In this document: positions 11,033 through 20,649 of the stretch, one piece after another | Position numbering within the stretch: position 1 is the first letter of the stretch | Layout: the number at the start of each line of letters is the position of its first letter | Origin: Actinomycetota bacterium | GTDB lineage: Bacteria > Actinomycetota > Actinomycetes > S36-B12 > UBA5976 | Direction of reading: 5' to 3' | Assembly (NCBI GenBank): GCA_016870575.1 | Contig: VGBH01000010.1 | Span: 1-48,658, forward strand | Length of the DNA stretch: 48,658 nt | Position numbers and translations under genes: made by a program | The notes under the pieces: generated by a model | Told to the model about the DNA's origin: nothing | Database searches by the model: none | What the model saw: the letters and a program-made list of their open reading frames with translations, nothing else

Positions 11033-11310
11033 AGCAATACGCGCACCAAGTTCATCAAAAACTGCACACCAAAAAATAAAACTATAAATGCAAGATCAAG
11101 TTGGATAGTTCCCATTCGAATGGGTCTTATAAATCTGCGAATAAAGTTAAGTGGTGGATCAGTTATTGAATAAACAATCTCTGCTATCACTAAGACTGGT
11201 CCTTGAGGCCGCCAATTTCTGGATAGCACTTGCACCCAGTCGAGGATGAAACGAATAATCAAAGTATAAAAAAACAGTCTGAGTAAACTAAGGAGAATGG
11301 ATTCAATCAT
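11029..11310 (-). CDS. YggT family membrane protein
   Basis: Short two-TM protein, YSITDPPLNFIRRFIRPI signature; adjacent to sepF. Confidence 0.88.
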   Translation of the reverse strand: MIESILLSLLRLFFYTLIIRFILDWVQVLSRNWRPQGPVLVIAEIVYSITDPPLNFIRRFIRPIRMGTIQLDLAFIVLFFGVQFLMNLVRVLL

Positions 11311-11747
11311 TAGGATTGATTAAAGAAGCCGTCTTCTTCCAGCTGTGCTCGAGCAGTTGCTCCAACATCTACGTTAGCTGGGGTCAGCAGAAAAACTTTA
11401 GTAGTTATGCGCTCAATGCGGCCGTTGAGACCAAAAGTCAATCCTGCAGCAAAATCAACTATTCTTCGTGAATCGCCTTCGCTCAAATCGGTAAGGTTTA
11501 CAATCACTGGAATGTTTTGTCTGAAATCTTCGCCAATTCGACGAGCGTCATTGTATGAGCGTGGATGAAGAGTGGTTATTCTGCTAACACCTTCACTGAT
11601 ATCAGGAGTTACCTGCAACTGATTAACTCTCACTGGAAGTGATTCGATTCTTCGCGATTTAGGCTCTGGCGGAGTGCTTTCAAAATTTTCCTCACCATCT
11701 TCCGCCAAGCCAAGATATACAGCCATTCTTCGAACAGCGCTGGCCAT
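11310..11747 (-). CDS. sepF: Cell division protein SepF
   Basis: MASAVRRMAVYLGLAEDGEE start, RSYNDARRIGEDFRQNIPVIVNLTDLSEGDSRRIVDFAAGL; ATG at 11747 preceded by GGAGG. Confidence 0.93.
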   Translation of the reverse strand: MASAVRRMAVYLGLAEDGEENFESTPPEPKSRRIESLPVRVNQLQVTPDISEGVSRITTLHPRSYNDARRIGEDFRQNIPVIVNLTDLSEGDSRRIVDFAAGLTFGLNGRIERITTKVFLLTPANVDVGATARAQLEEDGFFNQS

Positions 11748-11797
11748 AATTCCTCCTTGGGGCACGCGGCGATACGTGATACGCAAAAATACCCGAT

Positions 11798-12496
11798 TCA
11801 GGCACGATTACCCAGTAACGCAGACCCTATTCTCAGGTGTGTCGCGCCATTCTTAATCGCGATTTGCCAATCAGCACTCATACCAATTGACCGCCAATTG
11901 GCTTGCGGATACCGGTGAGCCAGTTCCTCAGAAATTTCAACAAATCGGACAAAAGCATCTTCGGCGTTATCACCAAATGGAGCAACCGTCATTAATCCCT
12001 TTAGGTCTAAACCAGATTGGACAGCATATTCAGCTAGGTGTAACAAATCACTTGGTTCTGCCCCACCACGTTTAGTGTCCAATGTTTTTGCTAGATCCAC
12101 TTGAAGCAAAATTGCCAGATTCTTGTTAACGGCAGCAACTTTCACAATCTCATCAATTAATGATTTCCGGTCAATACTATGAATCACTTCACTGTAGCTA
12201 GCCACACTTTTGGCCTTGTTTCGTTGCAATTGTCCAATAAAATGCAAATTAATGTTTAATTTGTTTATGGTCGGGAGTTTATTTTTTATCTCTTGATCTT
12301 TCGATTCACCGATTTCGGAAATGCCAAGTTCTGCCAGGATTTCAATATCTGACGCGGGAAATCCTTTTGTAACAGCAATGATCTTTACACCAAGCTTCTC
12401 CTTATTGTGCAGCGCTAAAACACTTTCGAATTCACTTTGAAATTGCTGTAAGTTTTGTTCGATTTGTCGATATCGATCTGCATTTATGTTAACCAT
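11798..12496 (-). CDS. YggS-family pyridoxal phosphate homeostasis protein
   Basis: AVTKGFP, GELxxQ-like HFIGQLQRNKAK, GLMTVAPF, SIGMSADWQIAI. Confidence 0.92.
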   Translation of the reverse strand: MVNINADRYRQIEQNLQQFQSEFESVLALHNKEKLGVKIIAVTKGFPASDIEILAELGISEIGESKDQEIKNKLPTINKLNINLHFIGQLQRNKAKSVASYSEVIHSIDRKSLIDEIVKVAAVNKNLAILLQVDLAKTLDTKRGGAEPSDLLHLAEYAVQSGLDLKGLMTVAPFGDNAEDAFVRFVEISEELAHRYPQANWRSIGMSADWQIAIKNGATHLRIGSALLGNRA

Positions 12497-13200
12497 GCAA
12501 TTACTGCCTGTCGTCCTGTCCTACCCTCTCGCCGGTATGAATAAAGTGCTTCCGTTTCAAAAGTACAAGGTAAACTGTTAGTGACTGTTACCCCTGACTT
12601 TATAAAAAAATCCGTTAAACCAACTCGTAAATCCACGCCACTATGGCCCTTCTTGTTTAACTCTGCAGCCGGCAAATTTTCAGTTACAGCCAATTGCACT
12701 TCTTTCGAAACTGGATAACAATGTCCACAAATTGCCGGTCCAAGAATTAAATTCAAGTCAGTTGAATTAATTCCATAAATAGATGCAGTAGTGAGAATTT
12801 TTTGTGCAATACCTGCGGCAGCTCCTCGCCATCCAATATGAGCCAGCAATAAAAACGGTTTCTTAGCGCTGGTAGCGACAAGTGAAACACAATCAGCACT
12901 AGGTGCAACTAGGGCAACTAGTTTTTTAGTGGTAACTAGCAAATCAGCTTTTTTTAACATCACTTCATCGCCAGTGACATCTTGGACTACTGTGCCGTGT
13001 TCTGGTTCCATAAAATGAAGTTGAAGTCCAGTGCTTTGCGCTAGTAATTCTTTGTTTGCCTTAACTTTTGCAGGGTCGTCACCAACCCAATTTGCTAAAT
13101 TTAGTTCATCAAAAGGTACGGCACTTACCCCGCCAAGTCGTGATGAAAAACGATACTCAGCAATGTTTAGCAAAGAGCCTGACGCTAGCCAATTAATCAC
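12484..13200 (-). CDS. pgeF: YfiH/PgeF-type purine nucleosidase (laccase domain)
   Basis: ADCVSL, AHIGWRGAAAGI, LGPAICGHCYPV motifs. Confidence 0.9.
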   Translation of the reverse strand: MINWLASGSLLNIAEYRFSSRLGGVSAVPFDELNLANWVGDDPAKVKANKELLAQSTGLQLHFMEPEHGTVVQDVTGDEVMLKKADLLVTTKKLVALVAPSADCVSLVATSAKKPFLLLAHIGWRGAAAGIAQKILTTASIYGINSTDLNLILGPAICGHCYPVSKEVQLAVTENLPAAELNKKGHSGVDLRVGLTDFFIKSGVTVTNSLPCTFETEALYSYRREGRTGRQAVIAWLT

Positions 13201-14390
13201 TATTTCATGAAGTCGGGGACGTCAAGCTCATCATCTATTGAGTCAATTGAATCAAAAACTACGCGAGGGCGTGAATTGGTATTTTCACCAACTGCTTTTG
13301 GTAGTTTGATTTCGCCTGTTTCATCCAAATCCCGCTCAGTTTCTTCAAACTCTGGCACACCAGTGCTGTCATTTAAGTCAGGCGAAACTAAACTCGGCGT
13401 TACAGCTGTTGGCGCTGGGCGCTTTACTGGACGGGCTGCTGGCAAGCCATTTTCAAATCCTGCTGCAATAACTGTAACTCGAACTTCATCTCCTAGTGAA
13501 TCATCAATTACCGCGCCAAAAATAATTGTGGCATCTGGATGACCTGCTTCAGCAACTAATCTGGCGGCATCATTAATCTCAAACAAGCCTAAATCACTTC
13601 CACCTGCAATGCTCATTAATATCCCTCGCGCACCATCAATTCCAGCTTCTAATAATGGTGATCGAACTGCCATTTCAGCTGCAGCAAGTGCTCGGTTTTC
13701 GCCTCTAGCTGCACCTATGCCCATTAATGCTGCTCCCGCATCTTTCATAACGCTACGAACGTCAGCAAAATCCAAATTGATAAGACCTGGAGTTGTAATC
13801 AAATCGGTTATTCCAGAGACACCATGCAGTAGAACTTGATCAGCATGTTTAAATGCATCAACAACGCTTATTGATTTATTGCTCAACTGTAAGAGTCTGT
13901 CATTTGGAATGACAATTAAAGTATCAACTTCTGCTCGCAGCTCTTCTATGCCTTCTTCTGCAGCTTGCGCTCTACGACGTCCTTCAAAAGCAAACGGACG
14001 AGTTACAATACCAACAGTTAGTGCTCCAAGTTCGCGAGATATTCGCGCAACAACGGGCGCACCACCAGTTCCAGTTCCGCCACCCTCTCCTGCAGTAACG
14101 AAAACCATATCGGCACCAGCTAGCACATCACGCAGTTCTTCTTCGTGATCTTCAGCTGCTTTGCGGCCAATGGCAGGATCAGCACCTGCACCTAATCCTC
14201 GAGTAAGGTCTCGACCAATATCTAACTTGACATCGGCATCACTCAACACAAGCGCTTGCGCATCCGTATTAACCGCAACAAATTCAACACCTTTCAATCC
14301 AACATCAATCATTCGGTTAACTGCGTTTACTCCACCACCACCTACTCCTACAACCTTGATTAGTGCCAAATAATTTTGTGGTGCTGACAT
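13200..14390 (-). CDS. ftsZ: Cell division protein FtsZ
   Basis: [28 protein letters not shown] tubulin signature, C-terminal [10 protein letters not shown] peptide. Confidence 0.98.
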   Translation of the reverse strand: MSAPQNYLALIKVVGVGGGGVNAVNRMIDVGLKGVEFVAVNTDAQALVLSDADVKLDIGRDLTRGLGAGADPAIGRKAAEDHEEELRDVLAGADMVFVTAGEGGGTGTGGAPVVARISRELGALTVGIVTRPFAFEGRRRAQAAEEGIEELRAEVDTLIVIPNDRLLQLSNKSISVVDAFKHADQVLLHGVSGITDLITTPGLINLDFADVRSVMKDAGAALMGIGAARGENRALAAAEMAVRSPLLEAGIDGARGILMSIAGGSDLGLFEINDAARLVAEAGHPDATIIFGAVIDDSLGDEVRVTVIAAGFENGLPAARPVKRPAPTAVTPSLVSPDLNDSTGVPEFEETERDLDETGEIKLPKAVGENTNSRPRVVFDSIDSIDDELDVPDFMK

Positions 14391-14482
14391 CTTGCCTCCA
14401 TCAAATAACCCTAATTCTCAGGTTGAGAGTTAGAGATTGCTGCTCTTCTTCGACTTAGAAGTTATGGGTAAATAATTCATAG

Positions 14483-15040
14483 TTGGCTCATTTTGTCTGC
14501 GTGTCGCAAGTTTTTTTCAAACTACCTTGCCACGCTTTTACCGTGATATTTCTAATTGCTCTGTTACTAGTTATTGCAACAGCAGGCTGTTCAACTAACT
14601 CACAGCCGCAATTTCAAACTCCCGCAACTCCGCCAGATGTTGCCCCACCTTTCGATCAGGAGAAAGCGCAACAAGAACTTAATGATGAGAATGCCGCAAA
14701 TACGGATCAACACAGTGATGATGATTTGATGGAATTCGAACCTGGATTAGGGACAGATGAATCAGCATTGCGATCGGCGTTCTTCACTGGATCAGAAGAT
14801 TTTTGTGCAGCATTGTTTGCACAATTGGGCGGAACAGCTACTTTGAACAATCAAAAGGTTTCTATCTCTTGGTGCCGAGAAATCGCCGCTAGATTACCAA
14901 TCCCTCTTAGTGCACCTGATGAATCAGTAGCGCATGCGGCCGGTTGGAATGACACCAGAACTGCAGTTTTCCTAAATCGTGAACGCATTTGTTCAACCAT
15001 TAGATGTGTAGGAAGTGGCAATTTCCCCTACCCCTTCTGA
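14483..15040 (+). CDS. Putative small secreted or lipoprotein of unknown function
   Basis: N-terminal hydrophobic stretch LIALLLVIATAGC (lipobox-like) followed by a Q/P/D/E-rich linker; no family recognised. Start may be the in-frame GTG near 14500. Confidence 0.55.
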   Translation: MAHFVCVSQVFFKLPCHAFTVIFLIALLLVIATAGCSTNSQPQFQTPATPPDVAPPFDQEKAQQELNDENAANTDQHSDDDLMEFEPGLGTDESALRSAFFTGSEDFCAALFAQLGGTATLNNQKVSISWCREIAARLPIPLSAPDESVAHAAGWNDTRTAVFLNRERICSTIRCVGSGNFPYPF

Positions 15041-15133
15041 GTCTTCTGGGCTAGGTTTACCTAATCACCCCGAACGGCCGGGGACACCTGCCGAACAAAT
15101 TCGCCTGCTTGCAGACCCGAGTTAAGGAGTCAA

Positions 15134-16201
15134 ATGGCACCTGTTGTTTTTGAGGGCGCTTCGCGTATCTATACGCCTGGTGCGCGTCCTGCAGTATCCA
15201 TGTTGAATCTCACTGTCAATGATGGTGAGTTTTTAGTGTAAGTAGGTCCATCGGGATGCGGCAAGTCAACAGCCTTGAGGATGGTTGCTGGATTGGAACC
15301 TTGCGATCAAGGTTCTATCTTGATAGGCGATCGTGATGTGACAGATGTTGCACCAAAAGATCGTGACATTGCGATGGTTTTTCAGAATTATGCACTCTAT
15401 CCCCACATGACAGTTGCTGCGAATATGGGATTTGCTCTTCAAATTGCCGGAGTTGCCAAAGATGAAATTCGTCGACGAGTAGAAGAAGCGGCCAAACTTC
15501 TAGACCTCACTGAATATCTTGATCGAAAACCCAAAGCGTTATCAGGAGGTCAGCGACAACGAGTTGCAATGGGAAGAGCGATTGTCCGAGAACCGCAGGT
15601 GTTCTTAATGGATGAACCACTTTCAAACTTGGATGCAAAGCTTCGAGTGCAAACAAGAACTCAAATTGCTGCCCTGCAAAAGCGCTTGGGAGTAACAATA
15701 ATTTATGTAACGCACGATCAAGTAGAAGCAATGACTATGAGTGATCGAGTTGCCGTATTGAAGTTTGGTGTCTTGCAGCAAGTGGACACGCCAAGAGCGC
15801 TTTATGATCGCCCGGCTAATGCATTTGTTGCGGGATTTATTGGGTCTCCAGCTATGAATTTACTGGAGGGAACAATCAACTCTGGAAATGTTTCGATAGG
15901 TGGATACAACGTTCCAATTGAAGCAGCAGTTGCCAACAAAGCTGCCAGTCAAAAGATCATTGTTGGTGTACGACCTGAACACCTAGTTGTATCCAATGAG
16001 GGAATTTCAATGACAGTAAATCTTGTTGAAGAACTGGGTTCTGACGAATTCCTTTATGGTACTACCAACGATGATGGCGGTAAGGACATTACTGTTCGAG
16101 TTGGATCTGATTCCAATATTCGTCGAGGAGATGTGATTAAGGTAAAGCCATCTGCAATGCATTTCTTTGATGCAACAGAAGATGGTGCAAGATTAAATTA
16201 A
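15134..16201 (+). pseudogene. Sugar ABC transporter ATP-binding protein (MsmX/UgpC type) with an in-frame TAA at codon 36
   Basis: ATG at 15134 with AAGGAG upstream: [59 protein letters not shown]... then LSGGQRQRVAMGRAIVREPQVFLMDEPLSNLD. TAA at 15239-15241 is in the same frame as both sides. Confidence 0.9.
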
Positions 16202-16210
16202 CAGTAATTC

Positions 16211-16246
16211 AAAATGGGGTCAGCAATGCTGGCCCCATTTTTTATT
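16211..16246. terminator. Bidirectional Rho-independent terminator
   Basis: AAAATGGGGTCAGC AAT GCTGGCCCCATTTTTT: GC-rich stem with A-tract and T-tract flanks, between convergent ABC ATPase and ftsQ. Confidence 0.85.
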
Positions 16247-16925
16247 AAAGTCGAATAGTTGGCAAATCCGGTGCGGATACGTCATATATCTTCGCTTTGC
16301 GCTGCAGTAACACTTGGAGCACTTCCGATTTCCTAGAACCGCGCTCACTACTTCCCCAAACTACTGTTATCCCGGAACTTAGGATGAATCGAATATTGGA
16401 CTGAGTGGAAGCGCTGACCTCAATTATCTGTTTCTTAATTGAGTTAGGAAAATCAAAATATGCAGTTGTACTATCCATCAATAATCTATCTGAGTTTGCC
16501 CGAAATTGTGGAATACCAGGTTTTGCAATTCCCACCTTAGGGTCATAAATTTCACCAGTTGAGTCCAGATACAAAATTATGTTATCTCGACTTAACCAAC
16601 CTATAGGTTCGCGTAAATCAACAGAAATAACTATCCGATCAGGCCACCTTCTTACGACACTTGCAGATCTAACTTGCGGTAACTGGGTTATCTTGGCTTC
16701 AACTGCAAGATAGTTGATGTCCGTTATCCGCTCGCCTATCTCAATTCCAGCAACCTGCTCAATTGGTTTACGCAAAGATTGATCAGACACTTGAACTTCA
16801 ATGCTTGATACTGTCGCAGCCGAAGAAGTTTGCACTATCCAAACGATAACTGCGGCTAAGACAGTTACCAGTAACAGCGTAAACATCCAAATTATTGTCT
16901 TACTGAAACGTTTTTCTCTACTCAT
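16245..16925 (-). CDS. ftsQ: Cell division protein FtsQ (POTRA)
   Basis: Single N-terminal TM, POTRA-like VSSIEVQV..., PDRIVISVDLREPIGWL; position next to murC. Confidence 0.88.
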   Translation of the reverse strand: MSREKRFSKTIIWMFTLLLVTVLAAVIVWIVQTSSAATVSSIEVQVSDQSLRKPIEQVAGIEIGERITDINYLAVEAKITQLPQVRSASVVRRWPDRIVISVDLREPIGWLSRDNIILYLDSTGEIYDPKVGIAKPGIPQFRANSDRLLMDSTTAYFDFPNSIKKQIIEVSASTQSNIRFILSSGITVVWGSSERGSRKSEVLQVLLQRKAKIYDVSAPDLPTIRL

Positions 16926-18303
16926 TATTCTTTCGCTGCAATCCAGTCACTATCTCTGGTGCAAGCATTGCCATATCTCCTGCGCCTAGGGTTAATACTA
17001 TGTCCCCCGGTGTTGCCCATTCACATACTGAATCTACGACTTTTAAAAATGAAGGTTCAAAAACTACTTGAGAATTTCGAGCTGTAATTGCTGCAGCAAC
17101 TGCTGCTCCACCTGAGCCAGGAATGGCTTGCTCTCCTGGAGCATAAGTTTCTAAAACAATTACTTTATCTGCAAGTTGAAGTGCGTCTGCAAATTCTGTT
17201 AAAAATGCATTAACTCGATAGTATCTAAATGGTTGGAAAACGACGATAACCGATCCTTCCTGGGCAACAGTCTTAGCTGCAGTTAATGTAGCTCTAACCT
17301 CGGTTGGATGATGTGCATAGTCATCAAAAACTTTTACTCCATTGCCAATTCCACGATACTCAAATCGTCTTCGTGTGCCGGTGAATTTCTTTAATCCTTC
17401 AATCAATTTTTCTGGAGGATGTCCTAACAAAATACCAGCAGCTATTGCTGCTGTAGCGTTTAGCAAATTGTGATTTCCAGGAACTTGTAACACAAGTTGT
17501 CCAATTGTTTCTCCATCAAGGAGTAAATCGGCTTGCCAAAAGTTTGTATTAATCTTCTGGTTCGTTATGCGTAATTTTGCATTAGCTCCAAAACCATAGG
17601 AAATGACACTTACATTTGATAGCTCTTTTGCTGATGCAATTTCAATTGCTGCGGCATCATCAGCGCACACCACCAAACCCGTCTTGCAAGCCCGTGCAAA
17701 TTCAAAAAATCCACGTTTAATCTCATTTAACGATTCCCACCTATCCAAATGATCTGCTTCAATATTGGTAATAATTCCTATTTCTGGATTTAAAGACAAA
17801 AATGTTCGATCACTCTCATCAGCTTCGACAATAAAAAGATCTGACTCGCCAAAGTGACCATTACTTCCTGTCTCGTTTAATTCACTACCAATAATGAATG
17901 ATGGATCAAGCCCTAAATGCTGCAATGCAATTGTGGTCATTGAGGTAGTTGTTGTCTTGCCGTGAGTACCAGCTATTGCAATAACCTTTTGGTCTGCAAG
18001 CATCACTGAGAGTGCCTGGGCTCGATTCAACACCATTAAACCTTTTGCACGAGCGGTTACTAACTCAATATTCTCATCTGGAATTGCCGTTGATGAGATG
18101 ACCACTTGAGCGTTAGATACATTTTCAGGAAAGTGACCTACAAAAACTTTAACACCTAATTGTTGTAGGGCAAGTAATCTTTTTGAATCCTTAGCATCGC
18201 TGCCAGTAATTTGATATCCATTGCCAACTAGCACTCGCGCGATGGCAGACATTCCTGCCCCGCCTATTCCTACGATGTGAATTCCTGATTTTGGTAATCT
18301 CAC
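16918..18303 (-). CDS. murC: UDP-N-acetylmuramate-L-alanine ligase
   Basis: HIVGIGGAGMSAIA, AGTHGKTTTTSM, DDYAHHPTEV. Confidence 0.97.
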   Translation of the reverse strand: MRLPKSGIHIVGIGGAGMSAIARVLVGNGYQITGSDAKDSKRLLALQQLGVKVFVGHFPENVSNAQVVISSTAIPDENIELVTARAKGLMVLNRAQALSVMLADQKVIAIAGTHGKTTTTSMTTIALQHLGLDPSFIIGSELNETGSNGHFGESDLFIVEADESDRTFLSLNPEIGIITNIEADHLDRWESLNEIKRGFFEFARACKTGLVVCADDAAAIEIASAKELSNVSVISYGFGANAKLRITNQKINTNFWQADLLLDGETIGQLVLQVPGNHNLLNATAAIAAGILLGHPPEKLIEGLKKFTGTRRRFEYRGIGNGVKVFDDYAHHPTEVRATLTAAKTVAQEGSVIVVFQPFRYYRVNAFLTEFADALQLADKVIVLETYAPGEQAIPGSGGAAVAAAITARNSQVVFEPSFLKVVDSVCEWATPGDIVLTLGAGDMAMLAPEIVTGLQRKNNE

Positions 18304-19388
18304 TTTTGTACCAACTTATTTAAGTGGCTGACAATGTCCTTCGCGGCTGTTGGCCTGGCGATTGATTTCGCTTGGTCGCTCATACGAATCAATAACTCCG
18401 AATTACTCAATAAGGGTTTTATTCGAGACAACATTAGCTTTCCAGTGCAATCAGAGTTCAACACCAACTGAGCTGCGCCAACTGCTACCAGTTCTGCTGC
18501 ATTCTTTTCCTGTTCACCATTTCCGACTGGATATGGAACTAAAATTGCAGGTAATCCAACGCAGGCCAATTCTGCAACCGTTAGCGCACCAGAGCGTGTA
18601 ATTGCCAGATCTGCTGCTGCATAAGCTAAATCCATTCGCTCGCAATAACCAATAACTTTATACCTAGCGTCATTGCTTCCAGTCTTACTCAAATATCTAT
18701 CTAGATTAAGGTCTCCAACAATATGCAAAACATTGATATGTTCTTCAAGCAATTGATATGAAATTTCTGATACTGCTTTGTTAATTTGCTCTGCACCTTG
18801 TGAGCCACCGAAAACCAGAAGGACTTTGCCCTGCCTAGGAAAGCCAAAATAATCTCTAGCTTCAGCTTGCTTCTCCAATCGATTGAGATTTCTCAATTCA
18901 GATCGCACTGGAACGCCTAATGTAACTGCATTGGATATGCTTCCAGCAAAAGCATCTATAACTAATGTTGCAAATTTAGCCGCTTTTCGATTGGCAACTC
19001 CCGGTTGAGCGTTAGCCTCATGTATCACAATTGGAATATTGAGTTTTCGTGCTGCTAAATAACTAGGGGCCGCTACATAACCACCAAACCCGAGCAATAA
19101 ATCTGGCTTAATTTCCTGAAACAATTTTACTAATGCATTTTTTGCCCGCCATAGTCTTAGTGGATATTGAAACAACGTCAGATTAATCTTTCTGGGCAAT
19201 CCCACGATATCAATTTGATGCAGTTGATATCCCCGATTGGGCACAAGTCGACTTTCCAGCCCACGAAAACCCCCAACAAAGTGAATATCATTTTTCTTGG
19301 ATAAAAGTGTCGTTTCTAACTCCACAGCAATTGCTAGTGCTGGCTCTATGTGACCTGCAGTGCCACCACCAGCAAGAACTATTCGCAT
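18300..19388 (-). CDS. murG: UDP-GlcNAc undecaprenyl-PP-MurNAc-pentapeptide transferase
   Basis: LAGGGTAGHIEPALA, GFGGYVAAP, HEANAQPGVANR, FGGSQGA, SRSGALTVAEL-like. Confidence 0.97.
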   Translation of the reverse strand: MRIVLAGGGTAGHIEPALAIAVELETTLLSKKNDIHFVGGFRGLESRLVPNRGYQLHQIDIVGLPRKINLTLFQYPLRLWRAKNALVKLFQEIKPDLLLGFGGYVAAPSYLAARKLNIPIVIHEANAQPGVANRKAAKFATLVIDAFAGSISNAVTLGVPVRSELRNLNRLEKQAEARDYFGFPRQGKVLLVFGGSQGAEQINKAVSEISYQLLEEHINVLHIVGDLNLDRYLSKTGSNDARYKVIGYCERMDLAYAAADLAITRSGALTVAELACVGLPAILVPYPVGNGEQEKNAAELVAVGAAQLVLNSDCTGKLMLSRIKPLLSNSELLIRMSDQAKSIARPTAAKDIVSHLNKLVQK

Positions 19389-19389
19389 T

Positions 19390-20568
19390 TTAACTCTTCA
19401 CTGGACTTTCATCTGCAACAAACTTCGCGTTTTCGCGTTGAGCAAATGCCAACAAAACGCCAATCATCGCTAGAGTTGGAATCAATGCAGAACCGCCTGC
19501 TGACACTAAAGGTAAAGGAACTCCCATAATTGGCAGTACACCCAATACGGCCCCGATATTTATCATTCCTTGACCGCAAATCCATCCAACCGACCCTGCA
19601 CAAACGTATCGAACAAAATCTGAATCACTTTGACGCCCAAGAGAGACTATGGCAATTCCTAAAGTCAAGAACAATATCAAGACCACAAGAGCCCCGATCA
19701 TTCCTAACTCTTCGCCGATGATTGCATAAATGAAATCGGTATGTGCTTCAGGTAGCGTACCCCATTTTTCTCTACTCGCACCCAATCCTTGTCCAAAAAA
19801 TCCACCAGAAGCCATTGCATACTTTGCATGAAGCGCCTGAAATCCAACACCTTCGGGATCAGACTCGGGATTTAACCAAGCTGTTATGCGATCTATTCGA
19901 TATGGACGCAAAAAAGCCAATGCACTAATTATCAACGTGCCAATCACACCAGCAAATGCAAAATAACGAAGTGAAACATTGGCAACAAATAGCATTGTTC
20001 CAACAGAAAATGCAATTATTATTGCATTTCCAAGATCTCCAGCTAGAAAAATAAGTGCTATTACTATTCCAGAAGAAATTAGTACTGGAGCTACAAAGCC
20101 AGCTTTCGACGTTATGAATTGTCGTCTCGCCGCCAATTGATGTGCACCAAAAACAATCAACGCGAATTTCGCAAACTCACTAGGTTGCAATCGGATGCCA
20201 AAACCAAAATCTAGCCAATTTGTTTGACCGCCCACTGTAGAGCCAAGCCCTGGAATAAAAACTAAAATTAATAGAAAGATTACGCTCGCCAAAATAGCCG
20301 GACTGAACCGTCTGAGCAATAAGACATCCATCTTTGCAAAAAGGATTAACGCAATTGTACCAATCAACGCGTAAAGTGCCTGCCTGCTAAAAATTGTAAA
20401 CTCGCTGCCATATTCCAATTTTGACTCGTAATAAGATGAACTAAGAACCATAATCAAGCCGATGAAAAGCAATAAAATGGAACTGCCTCTAATGAGCTGA
20501 AATGAAGCCTGAACTGGACCAAAACGACGTAGCGAATTGGCCGGCACGGGGGAATCGTGCTTTTCCAT
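19390..20568 (-). CDS. ftsW: Peptidoglycan glycosyltransferase FtsW
   Basis: SEDS family: FGIRLQPSEFAKFALI, HTDFIYAIIGEELGMIG, GVPLPLVSAGGSAL. Start placed at ATG 20568 (MEKHDSPV); track start 20706 would run into gabD. Confidence 0.93.
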   Translation of the reverse strand: MEKHDSPVPANSLRRFGPVQASFQLIRGSSILLLFIGLIMVLSSSYYESKLEYGSEFTIFSRQALYALIGTIALILFAKMDVLLLRRFSPAILASVIFLLILVFIPGLGSTVGGQTNWLDFGFGIRLQPSEFAKFALIVFGAHQLAARRQFITSKAGFVAPVLISSGIVIALIFLAGDLGNAIIIAFSVGTMLFVANVSLRYFAFAGVIGTLIISALAFLRPYRIDRITAWLNPESDPEGVGFQALHAKYAMASGGFFGQGLGASREKWGTLPEAHTDFIYAIIGEELGMIGALVVLILFLTLGIAIVSLGRQSDSDFVRYVCAGSVGWICGQGMINIGAVLGVLPIMGVPLPLVSAGGSALIPTLAMIGVLLAFAQRENAKFVADESPVKS

Positions 20569-20649
20569 ATGCCTAGTTTGTACTGAATTCTCGAGGTTGT
20601 TGAGTAATAGCCGCTGCGTGTCGCCGCGGCCTCGTGAGAAGATGCACCT

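Noticed and set aside
13207-14373. Plus-strand ORFs antisense to ftsZ (Ser/Thr/Pro-rich, 70-111 aa)
   Set aside because: Low-complexity composition is what the complement of ftsZ codons gives; no independent evidence.
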